NCBI GenBank assembly: GCA_937880175.1
Contig: CALFLO010000094.1
Location: forward strand, 1-57,936
Reading direction: 5' to 3'
Source: an uncultured Gluconobacter sp.
GTDB taxonomy: Bacteria > Pseudomonadota > Alphaproteobacteria > Acetobacterales > Acetobacteraceae
DNA length: 57,936 nucleotides
Positions 35,548-43,445 of the stretch are shown here, in pieces. The notes below the pieces were generated by a model. That model worked only from the letters and a program-made list of their open reading frames with translations. It was not told the origin of the DNA and did not search any database. The position numbers were made by a program, and so were the translations under genes. Numbering within the stretch: position 1 is the first letter of the stretch; each line of letters begins with the position of its first letter.

Positions 35548-37251
35548 TTAAGCTGAACGCTTCTGCACATCAGACACGGCTTGATCTGACAGTAGATAAG
35601 GGCCAGCAGCACGAACAGTCATGGACAGGATGCCCATTTTCCCATGTGACAGATGATCCCCTAAAGGCAGTTCGGCATTGCCATTTGTCCATGCACAATC
35701 TGTCCAATCGGTCTCATGCCAACCTTCTGGCTTCTCTTCCTGAAGGTGAGAGGTAATATCGAAATGCTGTTTTGCGCACTGCAAACGTACATCTGCAACA
35801 GCGACCCCCATATAACGGCGATCATCCACAAACGGACCAATCACATCTGATGGACGGCTAGCGCGTGTAACAATACGCACAGACTGCGTGTTAGGCGGCA
35901 GCATAAAGCTATACTGATGTGCCGTCTTACGCATCGGACGCACAATACTTCCTGTATCTGTTACCAAATGCAGATCTGGCTCGTTGGTCAATTCCATAGC
36001 CTGTCCGGATGTCTGACAACCAATCACACTGTTTTCGCGCCATTCCAGTGATCGAAAGAGTGGCTCTACAAAGGAACGCGCAACACCTAGCGGCGCTCCG
36101 GCGTCGTCTTCCCAGCTTTTGACTGCACCACGCAACGTGGCAATCTTACCTGCCTGACGGAAAGAAGACCGATTACCGGTGTCAAGATAACTTTCGGTCA
36201 GCATACCATCCGCAGTGATGACAGAATGCTGTTCCGTTTCCACGTGATAGTAGTCGTAGGAGGTGATGGATTTGTCGTAGAAAATAGACACACTATTGAC
36301 CAGCATCCGGACTGGCACAAACCGGTCTTTGAAGAACAGGCAATGTTCAGCGGTAATCAGCATGTCCTTATAAGGGACACCATCGGCAATGGCATCTTTG
36401 AGGATACGCACTGGCCAACCGGCTTCGTCATCATGAAGTTCAGGACGCACAACAGCACGCGCCTTGCCCACCCAGACTACGGGACGGACGATGTCCTTAT
36501 TGTTTTTCCAATCAAATGCGACAACCTCGTCACCAATTTTCACATCTTCAACGGGCTTATCGCCTTGAGAAGTACGGATCATGCTACCTCCCAGGAAACA
36601 CACAATAGCATGTTGATTTGCGTCCCAAGTGAAGTCTGAAGGCACAACACCTGGTGCCAGTGTAACACTTGCAACTAGTGGAGTTGCGGAATTATAGCCG
36701 TCATTTATTTCGTAAATTGTGTTCCCACTAGAATCAGTTCCTATTTCCTTAAAATTAATCCCGTTATTCCATCCTTTATTTGGGAATACAATATTATCAC
36801 CAGGAGACAAGTTAGTGATAGTTGGAATATTCTTTCCACCATCTGTGAAATTCACTGTATTCGTATAATTTGAGGATGCAGGACCAAAATTAAGCGTAAC
36901 GTCAATTTCATCAAATTGAAGTGTCGCACCGTTTGTAACTGTAATTGTACCTGTACCACTAGAGGTCGTAATCGTCTGACCGGTCAGGGTAGATCCATCC
37001 ATCACAACGCTTTGACCGGACGCCATTGTAAGGTTGCCGTTCAGTTCCAAATTACCATTAGTAAATGTAACGGTACCATTTCCAGTCGTCTCAATAGAAT
37101 TGGTATTCTGTGTGCCATTCAAATTGATAGAAATACTATCAGACGCATTGATGATTGGGGTTGTAGAATAAGTTGGAACGCCATTGGTCCAATTACCAGA
37201 ATCTGTCCATAAATTGTTAACGGCACCAGTCCATGTAGTTGTACTCGCCAT
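35548..37251 (-). CDS. Secreted/surface repeat protein with C-terminal Hint (Hedgehog/intein-like) domain
   Basis: 567 residues. The N-terminal ~200 residues are rich in T, N, G and S, with beta-strand repeats (TNGNLELNGNLTMASGQSVV type) as in passenger or adhesin modules. A Hint domain starts near 228 with CFLGGSMIRTSQGDKPVEDV, followed by IGDEVVAFDW and the ITAEHCLFF motif. Proteins of this form are common in acetic acid bacteria. ATG 37251 has GGAG 10 bases upstream. Just upstream lies the inverted-repeat segment next to a serine recombinase, so its expression may be switchable. No classical signal peptide is visible. Confidence 0.8.
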   Translation of the reverse strand: MASTTTWTGAVNNLWTDSGNWTNGVPTYSTTPIINASDSISINLNGTQNTNSIETTGNGTVTFTNGNLELNGNLTMASGQSVVMDGSTLTGQTITTSSGTGTITVTNGATLQFDEIDVTLNFGPASSNYTNTVNFTDGGKNIPTITNLSPGDNIVFPNKGWNNGINFKEIGTDSSGNTIYEINDGYNSATPLVASVTLAPGVVPSDFTWDANQHAIVCFLGGSMIRTSQGDKPVEDVKIGDEVVAFDWKNNKDIVRPVVWVGKARAVVRPELHDDEAGWPVRILKDAIADGVPYKDMLITAEHCLFFKDRFVPVRMLVNSVSIFYDKSITSYDYYHVETEQHSVITADGMLTESYLDTGNRSSFRQAGKIATLRGAVKSWEDDAGAPLGVARSFVEPLFRSLEWRENSVIGCQTSGQAMELTNEPDLHLVTDTGSIVRPMRKTAHQYSFMLPPNTQSVRIVTRASRPSDVIGPFVDDRRYMGVAVADVRLQCAKQHFDITSHLQEEKPEGWHETDWTDCAWTNGNAELPLGDHLSHGKMGILSMTVRAAGPYLLSDQAVSDVQKRSA

Positions 37252-37260
37252 TTCCCAAAC

Positions 37261-37274
37261 TCCTGATTTGCGCA
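37261..37274 (+). repeat. Left arm of a 14-bp perfect inverted repeat (TCCTGATTTGCGCA)
   Basis: Pairs with TGCGCAAATCAGGA at 37388-37401. The arm lies ten bases upstream of the Hint-protein start codon. It contains TTGCGCACAA, which also recurs in direct orientation at 37403-37412. Confidence 0.6.
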
Positions 37275-37387
37275 CAACCTGCAAGACAGGATTTTTCTGA
37301 CATTATTTATTTTCATATTGCTTTCTATGTTTTTCTTATATAAACGACTACTGTACATTTAATGGCGTGAAATTCCGATACGGCATT

Positions 37388-37401
37388 TGCGCAAATCAGG
37401 A
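37388..37401 (-). repeat. Right arm of the 14-bp inverted repeat, within palindrome ATTTGCGCAAAT
   Basis: The arm overlaps the perfect 12-base palindrome 37385-37396 and adjoins another dyad at 37401-37414, 49 bases before the serine recombinase. This could be a recombination (inversion or resolution) site. Confidence 0.6.
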
Positions 37402-37462
37402 ATTGCGCACAAATGGGGCGTGAGATAAGCATCCGTCTTTATGAATTCAGGATGGCGGAACA

Positions 37463-38059
37463 TTGTCTCGCAAAGTTGGATATGCTCGCGTGAGCACAGT
37501 CGGCCAGACGCTCGACGTACAGCTCCAATCTCTCCAAAACTATGGATGCGCCAAAATTTTCCGCGAAAAGGCAAGTGGCGCGGATTCAGAACGCATCCAG
37601 CTTCATCGCCTACTTCGTAACCTTTCTGATGGAGAGACTGTCGTCGTGACGCGAATTGATCGGTTAGCACGCAGTACCTTTGATCTTTTCGCAATCATCA
37701 AAGAGATCACACAACGAGGTGCGCAGTTTTTTTCTATCGCAGAGCCTTGGGCAGATACGACAACGAGCACCGGTCGGCTGATGCTGGCGGTTTTAGGCGG
37801 TCTGGCTGATGTGGAACGTGACCTGATTAAAACCCGTACTGCAAAAGGGCGCATACGCGCTGCCCGTTTAGGTGTAAAAATGGGGCGGCCTGCCAGGATC
37901 ACAAAGCTACAGCAACAGGAAATCAAGGACTTGCGTCAAAGTGGCGCAACACTAAAAGAACTTGCGTTGAAATACGAGATCAGCACCAGCACGGTCTCAA
38001 GAATTGCAACAGGAACAGATAGTCACCGTAGCTGTAAACACTCTAAAAACGAAAATTGA
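37463..38059 (+). CDS. Serine recombinase (resolvase/invertase family)
   Basis: A 198-residue protein with the catalytic motif YARVSTVGQTLDVQ (S11), TRIDRLARS, the helix E region GRLMLAVLGGLADVERDLI and a C-terminal HTH (LKELALKYEISTSTVSRIA). It resembles both Hin-type invertases and Tn3-type resolvases. The start is TTG at 37463; no in-frame ATG precedes the catalytic motif. The dyads at 37261-37414 directly upstream are likely its binding sites. Confidence 0.9.
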   Translation: MSRKVGYARVSTVGQTLDVQLQSLQNYGCAKIFREKASGADSERIQLHRLLRNLSDGETVVVTRIDRLARSTFDLFAIIKEITQRGAQFFSIAEPWADTTTSTGRLMLAVLGGLADVERDLIKTRTAKGRIRAARLGVKMGRPARITKLQQQEIKDLRQSGATLKELALKYEISTSTVSRIATGTDSHRSCKHSKNEN

Positions 38060-38139
38060 TACTTAAGGTCCCTCATCTATACCAATGCCGATGATACGGT
38101 AACAAAGAGCAGCACAGAAAAAGCTTTAATGGCAAGCCC

Positions 38140-38430
38140 TCATGATCTTACAGTGTAACCTCGCTTGAGCTTCTGACGTAATAGACGTGCCAGCTGATTG
38201 ACTGCAGCTCCTGCATCAGGAAAAAGATCAAGCCTTACTTTTCCGGGAGTTCCTATTCTTCCCCATCGTCGAATGAGTGCTGCGCCACCAAATAGATCTG
38301 GTTGGATTGAGAGATCATAATAGCGCCACGTGTTACGCGGCGGATAGACGCGCACCAGAGAAACGGCGTCCGGGAAAAGAGCAAGTTGCAGAAAAGCTCC
38401 ATCCCGCACTGAGAAATCATTCCGCCGCAC
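38140..38430 (-). CDS. WGR-domain protein
   Basis: 96 residues built almost wholly of a WGR domain: the signature LIRRWGRIGTPGKVRLDLFP at about 50-69, then a helix ending KLKRGY. WGR domains bind nucleic acids or accompany ATPases and ligases; as a stand-alone small protein it is common on alphaproteobacterial plasmids. Starts with GTG at 38430. It lies 21 bases after the HU gene on the same strand, so the two may be co-transcribed. Confidence 0.75.
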   Translation of the reverse strand: MRRNDFSVRDGAFLQLALFPDAVSLVRVYPPRNTWRYYDLSIQPDLFGGAALIRRWGRIGTPGKVRLDLFPDAGAAVNQLARLLRQKLKRGYTVRS

Positions 38431-38451
38431 TTCAAGGCAATCAGTAAACCC

Positions 38452-38730
38452 TCATTGACCTGTCAGAGCATCCTTGACAGCCTTTGCTGGTGTATAGGCC
38501 AGTTTACGAGATGCGGGGATCACCAGATCCACACCAGTTTGTGGATTGCGTCCCTTGCGTTCAGCCATCTGACGGACGACAAATTTGCCAAATCCTGAAA
38601 TAGTCGTTTCGTCACCTTTCGCAGCGGCTTCAGTAATTGCTGCAAATACTGTTTCCAAAGCTGCTTTGGCATCTTTTTTTGAAATATCCGTTGCAGCAAC
38701 AATACGTTCAATCAAGTCATGGTTATTCAT
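38452..38730 (-). CDS. HU-family nucleoid protein
   Basis: 92 residues with the HU/IHF fold: N-terminal helices (MNNHDLIERIVAATDISKKD), the GFGKF turn at about 46-50, the DNA-binding arm with GRNPQTG (about 60-66) and a C-terminal helix AYTPAKAVKDALTG. It bends and compacts DNA. A plasmid-borne copy could help architecture at oriT or promoters, or act as a stealth protein in a new host. Confidence 0.93.
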   Translation of the reverse strand: MNNHDLIERIVAATDISKKDAKAALETVFAAITEAAAKGDETTISGFGKFVVRQMAERKGRNPQTGVDLVIPASRKLAYTPAKAVKDALTGQ

Positions 38731-38825
38731 TTAACGTTCCAACATGATCCATTAGGGAATGGAAGGGTAATAGATTTTACACCACAACCATAAGGGTTTA
38801 CCTTCCACTCCCTCAATGATGGAAC

Positions 38826-39578
38826 TTATGACCCGGCTGGTGATACAGCGGAAACCGGCTCAAAGTAGGGGCCAGTGCCAAGTTTATCATCCAGCAGCCG
38901 CATAACCGTGGATAGACGGCACATATACTGGCGCATTTGATCCGACCGCTCACTATTTTGCCCGAGAGCAAACCAACTGATTTGCACGAGCTTCACCAGG
39001 TGAATGAGTTCCAGAATATCCAGATCATAAGACCACGGGCGTTTTGCTTCGCTTAACGCTCTTTCGACAGAGAATTTTCCGTTCATGCGAGTCACCAAAT
39101 GACGGGTTGATTGATAGATATCACCTTCTTTCAGCTCCGCCAGAAGGCGCAAATCAGCCTCGCTGATATCGGGCTTGGGGGTGCCGCTGTCGGCCTGCGC
39201 ACCTGCATCAGGACGGTATTCTCCAGTGCGACGGATCTGCGGCAACACCTCATCTGTCACCCATCGCCGGAACCGCTTGGCTACGGGTTTCGTCGATATA
39301 AATGTGAGATGGTACGCGCCACTCTCATTCACCAGATATGTGTCTTGGGGACCACCTTGTGTCTGAACAGGCACTAATTTGCATTCATCATCATCCAAGC
39401 GCGTCACGGCATAGCGATGACGGCTAATACCTAACAAATCGCATACTTCTTTGGCCAATACCCATCGCTGCCCACCAATGAGAACTGTTCCCAATTGTTG
39501 TGTCTCGAAGGTTAAACCTGCAGGCACAACTGAATGTACATTTTGTCGGCTGTTCTGATTGTGTTCTTTTGCTGTCAT
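38826..39578 (-). CDS. BRO family (Bro-N) protein, antirepressor-like
   Basis: 250 residues. The Bro-N domain (about 22-120) is visible as WVLAKEVCDLLGISRHRYAV, LVNESGAYHLTFISTKPVAK and FRRWVTDEVLPQIRRTGEY. Such domains occur in phage antirepressors and mobile-element regulators. The C-terminal 110 residues are helical and unassigned. Motif copy 8 lies 47 bases upstream, so it is in the plasmid regulon, and it is divergent from the TraK/StbA-like operon, where it may act as a regulator. Confidence 0.83.
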   Translation of the reverse strand: MTAKEHNQNSRQNVHSVVPAGLTFETQQLGTVLIGGQRWVLAKEVCDLLGISRHRYAVTRLDDDECKLVPVQTQGGPQDTYLVNESGAYHLTFISTKPVAKRFRRWVTDEVLPQIRRTGEYRPDAGAQADSGTPKPDISEADLRLLAELKEGDIYQSTRHLVTRMNGKFSVERALSEAKRPWSYDLDILELIHLVKLVQISWFALGQNSERSDQMRQYMCRLSTVMRLLDDKLGTGPYFEPVSAVSPAGS

Positions 39579-39624
39579 CGTCCGTATCTCCTGATAACCG
39601 TATGAACAGCTAATCTTCAGTAAT

Positions 39625-39635
39625 CATGATGCGAC
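39625..39635 (-). promoter_or_regulatory. Plasmid regulon motif copy 8 (GTCGCATCATG)
   Basis: Exact copy on the minus strand, preceded by a T-rich tract. It ends 47 bases before the BRO-gene ATG. Confidence 0.8.
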
Positions 39636-39722
39636 GAGAAAGATTTTTTCTCTTCACACAAACCATGCACGACCCCAAAGGGAGCCAGAATCCTAGCTCC
39701 CTTTCTCCGCTTGCCCAATCCT

Positions 39723-39737
39723 GGCGGCGTAGCCGCC
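39723..39737. repeat. GC hairpin GGCGGC-GTA-GCCGCC in candidate oriT region
   Basis: Six-base arms around GTA within the divergent region of the BRO and TraK/StbA-like genes. With the adjacent repeats it may belong to the transfer origin. Confidence 0.4.
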
Positions 39738-39778
39738 GCACTGAGGGTGCAATGGTGTATGAAGGGCCTAAATTTGGT

Positions 39779-39898
39779 GGAACGGACGTGGGACGCATAT
39801 GGGGCGGAAACGGAACGGAAACCCCACAGATATGGGACGCCATGAGGAACGGAACCCCCACGGAAATGGAACAGAAAGCCCCACAATCGTGGAACGGA
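39779..39898 (+). repeat. Iteron-like GGAACGGA repeats with alternating CCCCAC blocks
   Basis: GGAACGGA occurs at 39779, 39812, 39846 and 39891, with the variant GGAACAGA at 39868. Successive spacings are 33, 34, 22 and 23 bases, close to multiples of 11, so the sites face the same side of the helix. CCCCAC or CCCCCAC blocks lie between them. The stretch 39579-39970 holds no convincing gene. It is the best candidate in the window for oriT or a protein-binding array. Confidence 0.55.
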
Positions 39899-39917
39899 AA
39901 AGCGGATATCGTTTTCG

Positions 39918-39928
39918 GTCGCATCTTG
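39918..39928 (+). promoter_or_regulatory. Plasmid regulon motif copy 9 (GTCGCATCTTG)
   Basis: Preceded by GTTTTCG. It ends 43 bases before the ATG at 39971 and supports that start. The putative regulator gene thus carries the motif in its own promoter. Confidence 0.72.
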
Positions 39929-39970
39929 GAAGCGCACCCTCAGAGGACACTGAGGCCAAGAGAGAGACCC

Positions 39971-40687
39971 ATGAAGTTCGCAAAGCTGAAAGAACGACTC
40001 AAAACGCAACCGCGCAAGCGCACGACAGGAAAACTCTATCAGTGGCTGTTTGAAAACCACGCAGAACTGTTGGAAATGCGGCTACCTGGTGAAATGTGGT
40101 TGCCTTACATAGAACTCGCCATTGAGGACGGCGTGCCTATCAAGACTGATACCAGGTCGATACAACGTGTGCGCAAAACATGGCACCTCGTTTGTCGAGC
40201 CAAAGCCAAACGGGCTCAAGCCCTTGCCACCTCAGACATGGAAAAGCCAAAGAATGATGAGAATAACGACAGGCCCATCATGCCCAGCCGCTTGCCCGCC
40301 GACTGGACACCAGAGTTCGTTGATATTCCACAACCTGCCCCGCCACCTGTTCAGCCAGCGCCTCAAAGCTCCTCTCTGACGCTTAAAACCGAGACGGTTC
40401 CTGCAGGCGCCCCCATGACGATGGAGCAAAAAATAGACAAAGCTCGTTTTACGCTTGGCCAGGCCAAGTTCGACCTCACCTTGGCCAAGGAACAGATCAG
40501 GCGAAATGACAGTCAGGGTGCGCCGATGCTGGTCAAGGAAGTAGAGGCAAAACTCCCTGAACTAAGAGAGATCATCAAGCAAAGGCGGGCTCTCTATGAT
40601 CGTCTGCTCGCAGGCGAGGATGTTCCCGAGGAAGAACTGGAATTCAAATCACCTCGCGAGAGAGAGGAAGATCAGTATTCGGACTGA
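39971..40687 (+). CDS. TraK (IncP)/StbA (R388)-like oriT-region DNA-binding protein candidate
   Basis: 238 residues, basic and helical. Residues about 1-80 (MKFAKLKERLKTQPRKRTTG, LYQWLFENHAELLEMRLPGE, then RSIQRVRKTWHLVCRAKAKR) look like a DNA-binding domain. A Pro-rich linker (about 115-140) and a coiled-coil C-terminus follow. The start is set by copy 9 of the motif; the open frame extends back to 39626 through the repeat array but that part is not protein-like. It precedes a ParA-like ATPase and a small C-terminally anchored protein, the order traK-traL-traM of IncP and stbA-stbB-stbC of R388. Assignment is by order and character only. Confidence 0.65.
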   Translation: MKFAKLKERLKTQPRKRTTGKLYQWLFENHAELLEMRLPGEMWLPYIELAIEDGVPIKTDTRSIQRVRKTWHLVCRAKAKRAQALATSDMEKPKNDENNDRPIMPSRLPADWTPEFVDIPQPAPPPVQPAPQSSSLTLKTETVPAGAPMTMEQKIDKARFTLGQAKFDLTLAKEQIRRNDSQGAPMLVKEVEAKLPELREIIKQRRALYDRLLAGEDVPEEELEFKSPREREEDQYSD

Positions 40688-40724
40688 AGAGGCTTTTCAT
40701 TTTTTTCTGGAGAAATCCTATCTG

Positions 40725-40735
40725 GTCGCATGATG
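40725..40735 (+). promoter_or_regulatory. Plasmid regulon motif copy 10 (GTCGCATGATG)
   Basis: Keeps GTCGCAT, with one changed base. It ends 69 bases before the ATG of the ParA-like gene. A small hairpin GTGCGG-TG-CCGCAC lies at 40773-40786 in the leader. Confidence 0.65.
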
Positions 40736-40803
40736 ACACGGTGAAATCCTTCTGAACGGCACTCTCATGATTGTGCGGTGCCGCACCAGAAAAGGATGAT
40801 TCA

Positions 40804-41652
40804 ATGACTGCAACCAGAACGGATCCAGCGAAGACCCAACCTGCCAAGCCAGCCCGCACCAAACCCCCTGTGCTCCTGACCGCAGTCGGTCGTCAACGCA
40901 CGGGCAAGACCGTTTTCCTCAATGCCCTGACTGAGACAGTCATGCGTCAAGGCGGTGATGTAGAAGTCTGGAATACAGACCTCCTGAACGTCTCCCACTC
41001 CATCGCGCACTTCCACCCCAATACAAGGAAACCCGCTACGGGCAATCTCAAGGAGCAGAAATCCTGGCTGGAACAGCAGATCGAAGGCATGGTGAAACGC
41101 CAGAAAGACGTGATACTGGATATCGGCGGCGGCTGGACTGCCTTCCACGAAATCATCAATAGCACCCCTCTTGTGCCGCAACTGGCCAAGCTGGGGATCA
41201 AGGTTGTCGTGGTATATATGCTCGGCACGGAACTGGCCGATGCTGACTACCTGCAGGATCTCCAAGAGAAACGGCGCTTCCTGCCCGGCCACAGCATCAT
41301 CGTGATGAACCGTGGCTTGCTGCCACTTGGTTACTCAAACAACAGCCATTTCGACAAAATCCGTCAGACACCAGCAGTCATGAACGCCACGGTAGATACG
41401 TCAGATGAAAATGGCGGAATTTACTTCTTGCCGGAACTGGACGGTATGGACGAAATCACGGATCGTCGGATGTCTTACGCAGACTTCATTGATGACAAGA
41501 ACGTCGAGGGCCATCCCCCCAGCGGTCTTTTTGACCGGATGCGCGCAGAAGTCTGGTTTCACCGCTCTTTCCCCGAGTTTCTTGCACAGATTGACCCTAG
41601 CCTCCTTCCCGACATGCCCAAAGGTCTGCCTGTCCCGAAAGACTTTGAGTAG
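40804..41652 (+). CDS. ParA/MinD-type P-loop ATPase, TraL/StbB-like
   Basis: 282 residues with a Walker A VGRQRTGKT at about 27-35 and a following strand VILDIGGGW (about 100-108) that can serve as Walker B. These match the deviant P-loop ATPases TraL (IncP) and StbB (R388), which sit beside oriT and influence transfer and positioning of the plasmid. The N-terminus is Pro/Lys/Thr rich. ATG 40804 follows AAAAGGA. The next gene starts two bases after the stop. Confidence 0.75.
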   Translation: MTATRTDPAKTQPAKPARTKPPVLLTAVGRQRTGKTVFLNALTETVMRQGGDVEVWNTDLLNVSHSIAHFHPNTRKPATGNLKEQKSWLEQQIEGMVKRQKDVILDIGGGWTAFHEIINSTPLVPQLAKLGIKVVVVYMLGTELADADYLQDLQEKRRFLPGHSIIVMNRGLLPLGYSNNSHFDKIRQTPAVMNATVDTSDENGGIYFLPELDGMDEITDRRMSYADFIDDKNVEGHPPSGLFDRMRAEVWFHRSFPEFLAQIDPSLLPDMPKGLPVPKDFE

Positions 41653-41654
41653 CC

Positions 41655-42119
41655 ATGAGTCAGAAAAACGACAGACAGCCGGACAATCCCCCCACTCCCG
41701 CGCAGGCGATTGAGGAGCTGAAGCATGCGCTTCAGCACTTCACTGTCAGGCCGGATACTGCGAACGGGCGTTTCTTCCTGGCGATACTGGCCGTGCTGGA
41801 AGCACAAAACCGCACGCTTGAAGCTATGCCCAGATGCCTCGATGAGGCCCTCGTCTTGATTAAGGCAGAACGTCGCTCAATCGAGCTTACATTGCAGGAC
41901 GGTGTGGATGCAGCGAAGGCGCTGAGCCAGATCAACGAACGGATGGTTGAGCAACGTGTTCTGGATGTTGTCAGCAAGGTCTTCCAGTCGTTGAAACCTG
42001 AGATCGGGCGGCGGGCAAAACTGATTGCCGACCGGTATCAATGGCGCTCCACAGGGATCATCATCTTCTGGGGGATGGTGCTTGTCATCATCGGTTTCGT
42101 GCTGGGGCGTCTTCCATAA
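41655..42119 (+). CDS. TraM (IncP)/StbC-like C-terminally anchored protein
   Basis: 154 residues: helical, with a single C-terminal membrane helix at about 132-150 (IIIFWGMVLVIIGFVLG). It forms a two-gene unit with the ParA-like ATPase (two-base gap). IncP TraM has similar size and topology. Probably ties the ATPase or relaxosome to the membrane; inferred. Confidence 0.65.
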   Translation: MSQKNDRQPDNPPTPAQAIEELKHALQHFTVRPDTANGRFFLAILAVLEAQNRTLEAMPRCLDEALVLIKAERRSIELTLQDGVDAAKALSQINERMVEQRVLDVVSKVFQSLKPEIGRRAKLIADRYQWRSTGIIIFWGMVLVIIGFVLGRLP

Positions 42120-42170
42120 AAGTGTGACCATAATGGACACACTTTCCCTCCCCGCTCTTTTTTTAAACTC

Positions 42171-42181
42171 GTCGCATCATG
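42171..42181 (+). promoter_or_regulatory. Plasmid regulon motif copy 11 (GTCGCATCATG)
   Basis: Exact copy preceded by T7-AAACTC, nearly identical to copy 4 over 20 bases upstream. It ends 41 bases before the GTG start at 42222. Confidence 0.8.
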
Positions 42182-42221
42182 ATGAGGAAAAATCACCGCA
42201 TCGCAGCCAAAGGAGATGCTC

Positions 42222-43028
42222 GTGAAAAAGAGACGAACCGCATGGAAGGTCTGGCCTGTGCTTGGCTCTTCCTTCTTAGTTTATCCTGCATTGGCGCAAA
42301 CCGTCAATGTCCCGGCAGGTCTGCCGCCAACGGTCAATGCAACCTATCAGGAAGTTGGGATGGGCGGCTGGACACCACCGACCTCCACCACAACACAGCA
42401 GATTAGTGGGAGTGGGTCCGTAGTCTCTACAACCACAACAAACGGCAGCAGTACGGATGCTCTGCAATCGATGTATTCCCAGTCATGGGGATATGCCGCG
42501 GCCCAAAATGCCAGCGCCCTTGGGGTAAATCCAGATGCTCTGGCGGCAACGTGCGTTGTAGAGTCAGGATGTCGCAACGTTTATACAGCCAACGGCAATT
42601 CATCCATAACAGGTGCATTCCAAATGTCGAACGGCACCTACAATGAAGCTCTGCAAAAGGCGTTGGCCTCTAACCCTAGCCTTGCATCCAGTATCACCAA
42701 CACGGGAGTTTCTGGCCAGCAAGATCCGGCCACACAGGCGGTTGCTGCGGCACAGTATCTCAAGGATGCCGCAACCACTCTGCAGAATTCTGGCGTCAGC
42801 AACCCGACTGCTCTCGACGCACGAGCATATTATAATTTTGGGCCTTCTGCCGGTGTAAAGGTAGCTCAAGCATCTGAGGACACACCTATGTCAGCAGTTT
42901 TGCCTAGTCTATCTTCCCAACAACTTGCGAATAATGGGATTTCCCCTGGGGAGACAGTTGGACAATGGAAGTCTAACGTAGCCTCCAAAATGGGATCCGC
43001 TGCAAGCTCGCCCATACTTTCAAGCTAA
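42222..43028 (+). CDS. Second secreted lytic transglycosylase-like protein
   Basis: 268 residues with a signal peptide (MKKRRTAWKVWPVLGSSFLV, cleavage near ALAQ at 26). A Ser/Thr-rich linker leads to an SLT-type domain: catalytic Glu in ATCVVESGCRNVYT (E114), then ITGAFQMSNGTYNEAL and ARAYYNFGPSAG. GTG 42222 is favoured over ATG 42216 because AAAGGAG is then six bases away. Together with the enzyme at 21374 the plasmid encodes two muralytic enzymes. It heads a unit with two small proteins. Confidence 0.78.
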   Translation: MKKRRTAWKVWPVLGSSFLVYPALAQTVNVPAGLPPTVNATYQEVGMGGWTPPTSTTTQQISGSGSVVSTTTTNGSSTDALQSMYSQSWGYAAAQNASALGVNPDALAATCVVESGCRNVYTANGNSSITGAFQMSNGTYNEALQKALASNPSLASSITNTGVSGQQDPATQAVAAAQYLKDAATTLQNSGVSNPTALDARAYYNFGPSAGVKVAQASEDTPMSAVLPSLSSQQLANNGISPGETVGQWKSNVASKMGSAASSPILSS

Positions 43029-43046
43029 ACTAGAGGATACCGTTAA

Positions 43047-43439
43047 ATGAGCCTGTCACTTAAATCGTTGTTTGCTTGTGCCACTTTTTTGGCCTTAAGC
43101 ACTCACGCTATGGCTGCGTCCAAAAGCCCTATAGAAGGCTACCATTGCATGATGTTGAATCAATCTATGGATCAAATGCAGGATCCTTCTCATACGGTCT
43201 TCGCTCGGGCAAAACCGGACGCGCAGTCAGAAAACAAAGGGCCGGTAGGCACTGTCGTTGCTATCCCTGACAACATTGCTCCGACTAATGGTTATCTTCC
43301 TTCTCTTAGCTTTCTCCGGAAAACAGTATGGGTGCCAGCCGATGCTCTGGCCCCCTATCGTGTTGCGAGTGATCCAAGCATGACATGTCGTCCTGCCGTG
43401 AGGAATGATGGGAAACTGGACTTCATTTTCGGACATTAA
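43047..43439 (+). CDS. Small secreted protein
   Basis: 130 residues with a signal peptide (MSLSLKSLFACATFLALSTH, cleavage after AMA near residue 23). The short mature domain has two Cys (about C33 and C119). The middle (PVGTVVAIPD, VWVPADALAPY) suggests an SH3-like beta fold, which would fit a wall-binding role next to a transglycosylase. That is inference. Confidence 0.62.
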   Translation: MSLSLKSLFACATFLALSTHAMAASKSPIEGYHCMMLNQSMDQMQDPSHTVFARAKPDAQSENKGPVGTVVAIPDNIAPTNGYLPSLSFLRKTVWVPADALAPYRVASDPSMTCRPAVRNDGKLDFIFGH

Positions 43440-43445
43440 GCCCAC

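Noticed and set aside
39716..39724. CCAATCCTGG as a nick site of MobP/IncP type (ATCCTG)
   Set aside because: The hexamer occurs by chance often, and the relaxase found is MobF, whose nick sites are different. It was not used as evidence for oriT.
39626..39970. Upstream extension of the TraK/StbA-like frame
   Set aside because: It would begin inside motif copy 8 and run through the phased repeat array; the encoded residues are repeat-like. Motif copy 9 and a start at 39971 fit better.
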